From positions 1 through 42,806 of the forward strand of contig JAGQZT010000040.1 of the NCBI GenBank assembly GCA_020435335.1: 42,806 nt of DNA. The letters are read 5' to 3'. The notes under the pieces were generated by a model. That model was not told the DNA's origin, did not search any database, and was given only the letters and a program-made list of their open reading frames with translations. This document shows, piece after piece, positions 23,866-32,273 of the stretch (position 1 is its first letter; every line of letters begins with the position of its first letter). The stretch is from Flavobacteriales bacterium (lineage in GTDB: Bacteria > Bacteroidota > Bacteroidia > Flavobacteriales_E > Vicingaceae). The position numbers and the translations under genes are program-made.

Positions 23866-26280
23866 TTAAAAACTAAAACCGAGGCTCATTTTAACGACAA
23901 AATTATCACTTGATTTAGGCAGCTTATAGGGCCCGTACCGATAAAATGCTCCTACTCCAAAGGTAGTAAAATTCATTTTGAGTAAACGGTTGATCAACAG
24001 TCCACTCTCAAAAAAGCCTTTCTCCATGGTACTGTATGAAACCCCTTCATGCAAGCCCTGATAGGAAAGTGCCCCAAATCCAACACTGGAAGTGATAGCC
24101 AGTTCAGGTTCGAATTTACCGGCTTTAAATAAAAAGGAACCGAAGTTGTGGCGGAAGTGAACATGAACATATTCGCTCGAAAAGAACTCGTAGGGCAGCA
24201 TGGTTTCGAATGCATTTTCGGTTGAAATCAGCAACCAATCCGACAATTTATTGGTACCCAGGGAACTGTTTAATTTATGCTGAGGCACCTTCCCGTCCGT
24301 CAGGCCGGCCTCCACATGGATAAGTGGCCACCCCAGGTTTCGGATGAAGAATCGTTTCTCGGCCCGGAGTGCATAGCGTGTATATTGGTACTCCCCATTC
24401 AGCACATTCAATCCCTGGGCTACTTTTGCATAAAGGATGGGATAATTGGAAGGTTGCGGAATCAGCATGTTGAATGATTCGATCACCTTTTCTTTGAAGG
24501 CATAACGAAATTCGGCACCGACTTCATTAAACGTATAATACTGATCATGCAGGATGGTATTGGCATCAACCACCTTTTTAAAATAATAGTCGTTTGTTAC
24601 TTCCACATTTTCCTGATTGGCAAACAGGTACACTTTGAGATAACGCAAGGTTCTGAATTTCAGGCGTGCTTCGAGCTTGTCGATGTTGTTCATCCGGCTT
24701 AAGTATAGCACGCGGGTCCCGGCCGAGGAGAGTAAAAGCTGTTTGTAGTCGTAGAAAGATTGAACGCCGGGCTCTTCCACATCTTTAATCGCCGAAAAGT
24801 TGAGGCTTACATCATTCCGCTTGTTGATCTTAAAATCAACATCTCCTCCGTATTTGAATTCCTTATCATCAAACCCATAGGCACCATAACCTCCGACAGA
24901 CACCCAGCGAGCCACGTTGGTGTTGGTATGCAATCCGCCACCCAACCGGAAGCCTTCATAATCGTTATAGCGTATCAGCCGGTTCACATCGAGGCTGACA
25001 TAGCCCATTTTCACCTGACCGGTTGCCAATGCTTCAAAGAACTTCATTTTCCGGTCGAGGTTCTCCGCTTTACCAAGGCTGTCGATAAAATGATAGGTAT
25101 TTTGCTCTTTAACGGACAGGGTGTCTTCGCGGTATTGTTCCCAGAATGCCTCATCCTTTTTGTTCGCATCCCGATCGATTTCCTGCTCAACATAACTGAA
25201 CTCTTTGTTCGCTAACTCCGGATTGATTTGAATCTTCTTCAGGTAGGTTTTGCCGATCCCAACCACTTTAAATGTGTTGATGGCCAGGTTGTTAAAAATT
25301 ACATTGGTATTCAACTGAACCGGAAACCAGGCTCCTTCGATCTTTTGATATTGCTGCTGAATCTTAATCGATACCTCTTCGTTCTCCACCGGTTCGGCAA
25401 TTACGTTCTGTAGCGCATAACCGTCGGTATTGATGTACAGCAAGCCTTTCAGCGCAGCGAAATTTTTGCCTTTGCGGGGACGATACGAAATGATGAAGAC
25501 CGTATCGGTACCATTAAATGTCGTATCCTCGATCAGGAACAGGTATTTGTTGATGCTGTTCGGTGTAACCGGGTTCAGGTAGGCCTGTCCCATCACATTG
25601 AGTGTCGGGTTATAAAAAGAGAACGATTGGTACTGACTGGCGAGCAAGGCAAACGATGGGTTTTTCAATCCGGAAACCCGGGAGGCGATCACTTTTTCGT
25701 AGGACTTGTCCGGCAACTTGTACTTGCGTTCTGTGACGGATTCCATCATGAAAATGTGGTGCTTGTCGAGCCAGTCAATCGCTTTTTGGTCGCTGGTATC
25801 GAGCGTGGGGATGGTATCCGGATTGTTCAGGATGGCGCTATCAATCTGGCCGGTAAAATACATTTTGCTGTAGCTTTCGTATTGAAAATTGAGGCTTTTT
25901 TCCGGGTTGTGCAGCTTCCGGTTGTCGACCAGTTTCTGAACGATGCGATGTGCCGGATTCTCTCCGGGAAGGACATTAAATTCCATGAGTTCGTAGCTGG
26001 TTTTGACCATGGCTACATCAATGTACTTCTTGCTGGTAACATCGATGCTCTGCTGCTGGTAACCCACGTAACTCAATTGCAACTGGGTAATGGGTTCTTT
26101 GGAGTTTAACGTAAATGTTCCGTCGATACCCGTAGTCGTACCCATGCGCTGCTGATTAGCAATGATGTTCACAAAGGCCAAAGCTTCTTTGCTTTGACTA
26201 TCAAATACCTTCCCTTTGATCTGATACTGTCCGAATAAACAGGTCGGGAACAATATTGCTATAAACAACCATTTTTTCAT
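23866..26280 (-). CDS. DUF5686 outer-membrane protein with carboxypeptidase-regulatory-like domain
   Basis: An 804-residue exported protein. After a signal peptide (MKKWLFIAILFPTCLFGQ) residues about 18-95 form a CarboxypepD_reg-like beta domain (IKGKVFDSQSKEALAFVNI... YVGYQQQSIDV), which in Bacteroidota usually precedes an outer-membrane barrel. The rest is DUF5686, rich in amphipathic strands, and ends in an aromatic Phe (VVKMSLGFSF), the typical barrel end. It is thus probably an outer-membrane barrel of unknown substrate. It heads a probable operon with the Cys-rich lipoprotein and truB. Confidence 0.85.
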   Translation of the reverse strand: MKKWLFIAILFPTCLFGQYQIKGKVFDSQSKEALAFVNIIANQQRMGTTTGIDGTFTLNSKEPITQLQLSYVGYQQQSIDVTSKKYIDVAMVKTSYELMEFNVLPGENPAHRIVQKLVDNRKLHNPEKSLNFQYESYSKMYFTGQIDSAILNNPDTIPTLDTSDQKAIDWLDKHHIFMMESVTERKYKLPDKSYEKVIASRVSGLKNPSFALLASQYQSFSFYNPTLNVMGQAYLNPVTPNSINKYLFLIEDTTFNGTDTVFIISYRPRKGKNFAALKGLLYINTDGYALQNVIAEPVENEEVSIKIQQQYQKIEGAWFPVQLNTNVIFNNLAINTFKVVGIGKTYLKKIQINPELANKEFSYVEQEIDRDANKKDEAFWEQYREDTLSVKEQNTYHFIDSLGKAENLDRKMKFFEALATGQVKMGYVSLDVNRLIRYNDYEGFRLGGGLHTNTNVARWVSVGGYGAYGFDDKEFKYGGDVDFKINKRNDVSLNFSAIKDVEEPGVQSFYDYKQLLLSSAGTRVLYLSRMNNIDKLEARLKFRTLRYLKVYLFANQENVEVTNDYYFKKVVDANTILHDQYYTFNEVGAEFRYAFKEKVIESFNMLIPQPSNYPILYAKVAQGLNVLNGEYQYTRYALRAEKRFFIRNLGWPLIHVEAGLTDGKVPQHKLNSSLGTNKLSDWLLISTENAFETMLPYEFFSSEYVHVHFRHNFGSFLFKAGKFEPELAITSSVGFGALSYQGLHEGVSYSTMEKGFFESGLLINRLLKMNFTTFGVGAFYRYGPYKLPKSSDNFVVKMSLGFSF

Positions 26281-26321
26281 CGGGTACTAAATTACTGCTA
26301 AAAGTTGATATGGTTTATTCG

Positions 26322-26329
26322 TACTTTTG
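26322..26329 (+). promoter_or_regulatory. -7 box of the radical SAM gene
   Basis: TACTTTTG matches TAnnTTTG. Transcription would start at about 26335, only three bases before the ATG at 26338, so the message is probably nearly leaderless. Confidence 0.5.
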
Positions 26330-26337
26330 ATTAGACG

Positions 26338-27357
26338 ATGTCTTTATTTGGTGAAAACATATCCCTGATTCGTAAGCTCAATTGGCAGCGGATGACTAAT
26401 ATCATCCGGGTTCGCCGCAGTTTCTACCGAAGCAAGCGCACCAAACACCCCGTTGTTCAAGGTTTTCCCATCAGTTTAACCATCGAACCCACTACCGCCT
26501 GCAACCTGGGTTGTCCGGAATGTCCGAGCGGACTCAAGCAATTTACCCGTCCCGAAGGGAACATCAAACCCGAATTCTACCAAAAGATCATCGATCAGGT
26601 GTACATGAGAACGTTCTACCTCAACTTTTATTTTCAGGGCGAGCCATACATCAATCCCGGTTTTCTGGATATGGTTCGCTATGCCAACAACAAGAAGATG
26701 TACACGGCCACTTCCACCAATGCGCATTTTTTGAACGACAAAAACGCCAGAGCCACAGTAGAAAGCGGGCTCGACCGGCTCACCATTTCCATTGACGGTA
26801 CGACGCAGGAAACCTATGAAAGTTACAGGAAGCATGGTGATTTGAGTAAAGTGATCGAAGGAACGAAGAACATCATCAACTGGAAAAAGGAACTGAAGTC
26901 GAGAAGCCCTTATGTGATCTTTCAGTTTCTGGTGGTGCAGCCTAACCAACATCAGATCGAAGAAGCCAAACAACTGGCCCGGGAACTGGGCGTGGATGAG
27001 ATCCGTTTTAAAACGGCCCAGGTGTACGACTACCAAAACGGCAACCCGCTGATCCCGACCATTGAGCAATACAGCCGGTATAAAAAACAGGCCGACGGAA
27101 CCTATAAGTTAAAGAACAAGATGCTGAACGAATGCTGGCGCATGTGGAGCAGTTGTGTGATTACCTGGGATGGCAAGGTGGTGCCTTGTTGCTTCGACAA
27201 GGATGCGCAGCACCAACTGGGAGATATCCAAAACACCCCGTTGCAGGAAATCTGGCAAAATGAAGCCTACAACCAGTTCCGGAAAGCGTTGCTCACGAAC
27301 CGGCAGGGAATAGACATCTGCCGGAATTGTACGGAGGGGACTAAGGTTTGGGAGTAA
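26338..27357 (+). CDS. Radical SAM/SPASM domain protein
   Basis: A 339-residue enzyme. The SAM cluster motif is CNLGCPEC (CX3CX2C; C55, C59, C62), and the C-terminal SPASM region has C263-, C271- and CC-containing stretches (NECWRMWSSCVITWDGKVVPCC, then DICRNC) that should bind one or two more clusters. The segment FYFQGEPYINPGFLDMVRYAN and TISIDGTTQETYESYRKHG are typical of a large Bacteroidota radical SAM group. No small precursor peptide gene is next to it, so a peptide-modifying role is not shown; other SPASM substrates such as lipids or sugars are possible. Confidence 0.88.
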   Translation: MSLFGENISLIRKLNWQRMTNIIRVRRSFYRSKRTKHPVVQGFPISLTIEPTTACNLGCPECPSGLKQFTRPEGNIKPEFYQKIIDQVYMRTFYLNFYFQGEPYINPGFLDMVRYANNKKMYTATSTNAHFLNDKNARATVESGLDRLTISIDGTTQETYESYRKHGDLSKVIEGTKNIINWKKELKSRSPYVIFQFLVVQPNQHQIEEAKQLARELGVDEIRFKTAQVYDYQNGNPLIPTIEQYSRYKKQADGTYKLKNKMLNECWRMWSSCVITWDGKVVPCCFDKDAQHQLGDIQNTPLQEIWQNEAYNQFRKALLTNRQGIDICRNCTEGTKVWE

Positions 27358-27360
27358 TTT

Positions 27361-27747
27361 CTACCTCGAAAACTCAGCCTTCACCTCCGCCTTACTCAAC
27401 TCAATGAGGGTAAAAATGGCCAGCAGAATGCCTAAAACACCCGACAGAGCATTGATCAGGGCGACGACATAAATAAAGGTGTAGTTGCGTCTTTCCTTGA
27501 TGTATTTGGATACCAGTAGCGCCAGAACACCCAGAGCCACCGTAAAGATAAACCCGAATGCGCCAACAATTATAAAAATGATCCCAGGATTGAAGGGTGG
27601 CCCGTAGGAATCGGCCTCAACCAGCTCGCCGACAAAAACGCCTATTCCGGCATACAATACAAAAATCAGTGAAAAGACCAAAGCGAGTATTCCTTTGACC
27701 AGGAATAATATTCTGAAGGTATTCAGGTTGTTGCTTGTTCCAGCCAT
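27361..27747 (-). CDS. Small membrane protein, four segments
   Basis: A 128-residue protein with four predicted membrane segments (about residues 12-38, 46-68, 80-100 and 101-119 region). The N-terminus MAGTSNNLNTFRILFLVKG and the phase of charged loops resemble small tetraspan proteins, but I do not recognise a family. It starts six bases after the TPR-PD40 gene and is probably cotranscribed with it. Its stop is three bases from the convergent radical SAM stop. Confidence 0.7.
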   Translation of the reverse strand: MAGTSNNLNTFRILFLVKGILALVFSLIFVLYAGIGVFVGELVEADSYGPPFNPGIIFIIVGAFGFIFTVALGVLALLVSKYIKERRNYTFIYVVALINALSGVLGILLAIFTLIELSKAEVKAEFSR

Positions 27748-27753
27748 GGCTAT

Positions 27754-30009
27754 CTATTTAAACACACCCGTACTGATCAGCTCTTCCAGGTAGGTCCGCT
27801 TTCCGTTAATGAATACGATCACGAAGGCATCGGTTTGTCCCTTATCGATACACTTTTGCTGAAATGCTTTTCCTTCCCGCAAGGTGGAAAAATTCCCCAT
27901 CGTAAAACGGGTAATGCCGTCGTCCAGCACCACTTTATCAATTTTTCCGAGGGGTTGCAGGTGTTTCCCGTCGTAGTTTTGTGCCTGCGTATACGCTGCC
28001 ACCTGCACTTTAAATGTTAATCCCGGAGCAGTTTGATCGCCGAACCGGGTCATAATATCTTCGGCCGACATTTCACCCAATACGGTAGGGTCGCCACTGA
28101 GCAAGCCGTAGAATTTATTCTTCACTTCAATGCGGTAATTGCCTTCATCGTCTACCGGAATACCGTTGACCGAAACCTGGGTATAAGGAAGGCCTTTCAT
28201 GGTTACTTTTCCTTTAAAGATGTAGGTCGAATCTTCGATGAGGCGTTCGTCGTTTTCGTTCAAGAAGAGCAAATAATAGTCGTCGTTCGGCAGGTTGGAG
28301 AAATTGTATTTCCCTTCGGTGTCGGTAGTTTGGGTCTGAATAAACGTTTGATCTTTGTTCGAAAGCTGGACCTTTAAGTTGATGAGGGGTGATAAGGGGT
28401 TTTCTTTCAGCAGGGCAACACCATCAATATTCACATCGGCCGAATTGAAGTTGATGTTTTGCTCAATCTCGGTGTATTCGGAGTATTTGGTCGCATCGAT
28501 GGAAATCACCTGAGCGGGAAACCCGTCCACTTCGTAAGAAATCACATAGTAGTCGTTCAGGTCGACATAAAACTGATACTTTCCGTCTGTCAGATCCGAA
28601 TGGTAGGTTCCTAGGTCCTTACCCGACTCCGTTCTTACCGCAATGTTGGCCTTATCGAATTTTCCGTTGGTCTTCACGATCCCTTTCACCAACAATACCG
28701 GCTTACTCGAAACAATATCTTTCACATTAATGATGTAGAGGTCGCTTTGTCCATATCCTCCTTTTCGGGCCGAAGCATAATAGGCATTCCCCCGCCCGGA
28801 CACATAGAAGAAGATATCATCTGCTGTGGTGTTGATCGGATATCCGATATTCCGGGGTTCCAGGTAGGACGTATCGTTTACAATCTTAGACTCAAAAATA
28901 TCATAACCACCCATGGATGTATGTCCTTCGGAACTGAAATTAAAGGTTACCCCATCCGAATGGATAAAAGGAGCATCTTCGTTGTACGGCGTATTGATGG
29001 TCGGCCCCATATTCCTGATGTTTCCCCAGGTTCCGTCTTCCTGCAACTCGGCGCTGAACAGATCCTTATAACCAATCGTTCCGGGCCGTTCACTGGAAAA
29101 GATCATAAACTTTCCGTTCGGAGAAACGGCGGCATGGCCTTCCCAGTAATCGCTGTTGATATCGAGCCAAACCGGTTCCGCCCAGGTACTATCCATTTTC
29201 TTTGTTTCGAAGATATCTCCGGAAAACTTCGGGGTGTCTTTATAAACGAAGAGTTTCTGACCATCGGGCGACAATGAAATACTGGCTTCGTGTAAAAAAG
29301 AGTTGATCGGATCACCGATCGGCTGAGGCTCGGTCCAATGATCGTTCTCTTTGGTAGAAATGTAAATGTCTTCGTAGAAATTCCCGTTTTCCCTCGGATC
29401 GTTGAACTCGTCCTGCCGGCCACCGGTACTCTTAGTTCCTTTGTAGGTATAGATCAGCGTGGTTTCATCGGCGTTGATGGTCGGGCTGTATTCATTTTCT
29501 TCCGTGTTTACAGGACTCCCCAGATTCACAATCTCAACCTGCAACGAATCCTTGATGAGTTCTTTGGCGTTGTTGCATTGGTTGATCAGGTTGGGAATTT
29601 CGCGTTTATGCTGTGTTGAAATCTTATGATCCGCCAACGCTTTATTGAATGTTTCGATAGCCAGATCGAACTTGTAATTGAGGGCATAGGCTTTACCCAG
29701 GTGGTAAAGTACATCCTGGGTTTTCGGTTTCTGGTTGTAGACCCCTTCGATGAACTGGATGGCTTTTTCCGGTTCCTGATTGAGGTGGTAGTGGCAGATT
29801 CCGACTTTTAGTTGATATTCGATCACCTTCGGATTTTCGCTCATGAGAATCTCGTAGAGCTGAAGTGCATCGTGGTAATTTCCGGCATTGTAAAAACTCT
29901 CAGCATCTTCATAATTGTATTCTTTACCCCTGGGAGTATATTGATACTGACCAGAAATCTCCAAAGAAAACCAAAGAAATAAGAATAGAATAATTGAAAA
30001 TGCCCTCAT
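27754..30009 (-). CDS. TPR-PD40 envelope protein with SPOR-like C-terminus
   Basis: A 751-residue exported protein (signal peptide MRAFSIILFLFLWFSLEISGQ). Residues about 30-150 hold TPR repeats (AESFYNAGNYHDALQLYEI...). Residues about 165-410 carry PD40/WD40-like beta-propeller repeats (SPTINADETTLIYTYKG, SISLSPDGQKLFVY, AAVSPNGKFMIFSSERPG). Residues about 435-640 contain two CNA-B/CarboxypepD-like beta modules (NFSNLPNDDYYLLFLNENDE). The end (about 665-745, FKVQVAAYTQAQ ... TRFTMGNFSTLREGKAFQQKC) reads like a SPOR domain, which binds denuded peptidoglycan. The layout resembles PorE/SprE-type proteins, with SPOR in place of OmpA. Role unknown. Confidence 0.82.
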   Translation of the reverse strand: MRAFSIILFLFLWFSLEISGQYQYTPRGKEYNYEDAESFYNAGNYHDALQLYEILMSENPKVIEYQLKVGICHYHLNQEPEKAIQFIEGVYNQKPKTQDVLYHLGKAYALNYKFDLAIETFNKALADHKISTQHKREIPNLINQCNNAKELIKDSLQVEIVNLGSPVNTEENEYSPTINADETTLIYTYKGTKSTGGRQDEFNDPRENGNFYEDIYISTKENDHWTEPQPIGDPINSFLHEASISLSPDGQKLFVYKDTPKFSGDIFETKKMDSTWAEPVWLDINSDYWEGHAAVSPNGKFMIFSSERPGTIGYKDLFSAELQEDGTWGNIRNMGPTINTPYNEDAPFIHSDGVTFNFSSEGHTSMGGYDIFESKIVNDTSYLEPRNIGYPINTTADDIFFYVSGRGNAYYASARKGGYGQSDLYIINVKDIVSSKPVLLVKGIVKTNGKFDKANIAVRTESGKDLGTYHSDLTDGKYQFYVDLNDYYVISYEVDGFPAQVISIDATKYSEYTEIEQNINFNSADVNIDGVALLKENPLSPLINLKVQLSNKDQTFIQTQTTDTEGKYNFSNLPNDDYYLLFLNENDERLIEDSTYIFKGKVTMKGLPYTQVSVNGIPVDDEGNYRIEVKNKFYGLLSGDPTVLGEMSAEDIMTRFGDQTAPGLTFKVQVAAYTQAQNYDGKHLQPLGKIDKVVLDDGITRFTMGNFSTLREGKAFQQKCIDKGQTDAFVIVFINGKRTYLEELISTGVFK

Positions 30010-30067
30010 AACGCTATAAATCTAATGAATTAGACGTAAATAACCGTTATTTAGGTGCCTGAAAGGG

Positions 30068-30098
30068 AAAAAGAGCAGGAGTATTTCCTGCTCTTTTG
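30068..30098. terminator. Terminator before the TPR-PD40 gene
   Basis: AAAAGAGCAGGA / TCCTGCTCTTTT with a five-base loop. On the minus strand a T run follows. It ends the 30104-30424 gene and separates it from the next promoter. Confidence 0.85.
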
Positions 30099-30103
30099 TT
30101 TTA

Positions 30104-30424
30104 TCAGCTAAACATGTGTGTGGACTGTATCGCTCCCAACAGGAAGGAAACCAGACCGGCACCGGCTGCAATCCAGCCTAATTTTTGTTTTTTGATTCCG
30201 GCAATTACTCCCGGTAAAACGGCCAGAGGACCGAGAAACAAGGCAATGCTTCCTAACATAAATTTCGTATCCGAGTAGGCATAAAACATATCCCGTTCGA
30301 ATGGACTCAGGTCAGACTTTTCATACAGGTGATTGTAGTCAGGCATAACTACGATCTGACAATAAACGCCCACGGCCAGACCAATAATGGCGATGATTAA
30401 ACTTGCAATGGCTAATTTTTTCAT
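30104..30424 (-). CDS. Small membrane protein, three segments
   Basis: A 106-residue protein with three hydrophobic segments (about residues 5-24, 55-77 and 83-102) and a polar loop (residues about 30-50). The pattern is that of the DUF4190-type small membrane proteins, without a clear match. It has a terminator just downstream. Function unknown. Confidence 0.65.
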   Translation of the reverse strand: MKKLAIASLIIAIIGLAVGVYCQIVVMPDYNHLYEKSDLSPFERDMFYAYSDTKFMLGSIALFLGPLAVLPGVIAGIKKQKLGWIAAGAGLVSFLLGAIQSTHMFS

Positions 30425-30447
30425 GATGATTATTTTTAAGTTAGTAA

Positions 30448-31482
30448 TTATAATTGAGGCAGATTGTCACAACTGAAATAGTTGGTTCCTATCATCCCTT
30501 TTTTTGATCCGGAAGTGTATTTATTAACCGGAATGATGCCGGGTTCTTCATAGTTCTCATTTCGGTAGTTCTCAACAACCTTGATCTTTCGGTAAAAGCA
30601 ATTCCCATCTTTGTCTTTACCCACCAAAACCAAATGGTGCATGGAATAATTCACAATTTTGGTGCTCTCCACGTAGCCGGTTTCCGAGTAATCATGACCG
30701 ATTAAAAGAAGCTGATCTCCTTCGTTCATGCAATCTTTGTTGGCTTGTGTCGCTTTGAAGAATTCTTCTTTGGACACTTCCGAATGAAACCAGTAGTTTT
30801 TCCACTTGTCATCTTTATAGAACATGGCCGGTAATTTTCCACTCTTTTTATCTTCCTCATCCCTCAGGTCGGCAGCATCATCGTAGTTTTTCCGGTTCAT
30901 CTGATCCCTCAATTCATTAACCTGATCGTAGGCCAGCATGGATTGATTTCTCCGTTCCTCGGAAATCTGTTTTGATTTTTTAAGAGTGATCACTGCTTTC
31001 TTAACCTTTAACGGATCGAAAGCAATGCATTTGTTTCCCATTAATTCGTCGATGATGATCTTACTTTTTAACCCCGCAGGAACCTCAGAAACGATTTCGA
31101 GCCAGGTTTTCACATCTCTGGATCGGGCATGTTTCAATTCGGGCAGAATGTCAAAAAAAATGTAGGCTTTCCCTTCGTTGATCATCACCCTGGAATACGT
31201 GATTTTCTTGACCCCGTAGCTCTTCCCCTTGAAATAGGAAACTTTCACCCCTCCTACTTCCTGCCATTCTTCATCACAGGTGTTTTCCGACTGCTGATCG
31301 ACTACGGCCAGGCCGTAGATAAAATCGGCATCTGTAAAATCCGTTTTTACCGGATGATCGGCCTCTTTTCCCATCTCGAAGGGTGTGTTTGAAAAATACA
31401 TAGTTACGTTTTGACTGAATCCACCTGAATAACCCAATACGGTTATACATAACAGCAGAATCAGATGTATTTGTTGCTTCAT
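30448..31482 (-). CDS. Exported protein of unknown function
   Basis: A 344-residue protein with a signal peptide (MKQQIHLILLLCITVLGYSGGFSQ). The rest is soluble, with a central coiled-coil stretch (about residues 165-215: KKAVITLKKSKQISEERRNQSMLAYDQVNELRDQ...) and a C-terminal region with several Cys (DKDGNCFYRKI, YFSCDNLPQL). No family recognised and no sorting domain. It follows the 31502 gene after 19 bases and is likely cotranscribed. Confidence 0.7.
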   Translation of the reverse strand: MKQQIHLILLLCITVLGYSGGFSQNVTMYFSNTPFEMGKEADHPVKTDFTDADFIYGLAVVDQQSENTCDEEWQEVGGVKVSYFKGKSYGVKKITYSRVMINEGKAYIFFDILPELKHARSRDVKTWLEIVSEVPAGLKSKIIIDELMGNKCIAFDPLKVKKAVITLKKSKQISEERRNQSMLAYDQVNELRDQMNRKNYDDAADLRDEEDKKSGKLPAMFYKDDKWKNYWFHSEVSKEEFFKATQANKDCMNEGDQLLLIGHDYSETGYVESTKIVNYSMHHLVLVGKDKDGNCFYRKIKVVENYRNENYEEPGIIPVNKYTSGSKKGMIGTNYFSCDNLPQL

Positions 31483-31501
31483 AATTCAGTTTTTAAGTAA
31501 T

Positions 31502-31978
31502 TTATTTTGCCAGTTTAGGGTGATCAATATAGAATTGTTTCACCTCGTGTTTCTTTTTCCCGAGCTTGTTCACAAAGGGTTTCCAGCCCACTTTCCGGGA
31601 GGTTTCGTTAATGAGGATTCCACTGCCAAAAAACCCGGCATTGACCTTAAACTGCTCAATGTCGTTTTCGAGCGACAGGATCTGAAGACCTTCCAGTTCT
31701 TTACCCAGTTTGGTAATCATAAAGTTTTCAAATTCTTCGACCCTCAGCCCTTGTTCCTTCACTTTCTGGCTCATGAAGCTGGTCATGTCCATCCCCGCAT
31801 AATAGAAGGTGCTGGTGGTAACGGAACGGGTATCCATATCCTGCATTTTAGCCGGAATAAAGAACAGGTACTTTTTGGTGCCCACAAAAACACCATCATT
31901 TAGTGCTTGCAGTCCGGCTCCTCCGGAACCGATGGACTGTGATCGTTCAACGATCATGTAGTTTATCTTTTCTTGCAT
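31502..31978 (-). CDS. Soluble protein of unknown function
   Basis: A 158-residue protein without signal peptide or membrane segment, starting MQEKINYMIVERSQSIGSGG. It is basic at its C-terminus (KPFVNKLGKKKHEVKQFY) and reads as a mixed alpha/beta fold. I do not recognise the family. It lies four bases after the 96-residue gene and may be part of a LamG-cargo operon. Confidence 0.7.
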   Translation of the reverse strand: MQEKINYMIVERSQSIGSGGAGLQALNDGVFVGTKKYLFFIPAKMQDMDTRSVTTSTFYYAGMDMTSFMSQKVKEQGLRVEEFENFMITKLGKELEGLQILSLENDIEQFKVNAGFFGSGILINETSRKVGWKPFVNKLGKKKHEVKQFYIDHPKLAK

Positions 31979-31982
31979 GGTT

Positions 31983-32273
31983 TCAATTATTAATTCGTAT
32001 GTAATGGTCTTTGATGATTGCTTCCGATTCAGACAAGTGAATGAATTCCAGTTGATAAGGGCTCAGGTGATTGATCTTACAACTGACCCGGGCATTACAA
32101 CACATCATTTCCAGCCTGTCGCGATTAATGATCCATTCGCCCAGTTCGATCAACCGGAACGGAACTTCGTAATAGATACGATATGTTCCGTTCGGTTTGA
32201 AGCTCAGCAACTCCTCCGAATTCTCCGAGGTCAGCTTCCAGGTTCCCACCAGGTCGAATGGATCGAAATTCAT
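31983..32273 (-). CDS. Small lipocalin-like protein
   Basis: A 96-residue protein. The start DPFDLVGTWKLTSENSEELLSFKPNGTYRIYYE is the opening of the lipocalin-like family (GxW motif, then a strand with F.P(N/D)GTY). It has no signal peptide, so it should be cytoplasmic, unlike many lipocalins. It begins directly after the stop of the LamG gene (no gap), which suggests coupling to it. Role unknown. Confidence 0.65.
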   Translation of the reverse strand: MNFDPFDLVGTWKLTSENSEELLSFKPNGTYRIYYEVPFRLIELGEWIINRDRLEMMCCNARVSCKINHLSPYQLEFIHLSESEAIIKDHYIRINN

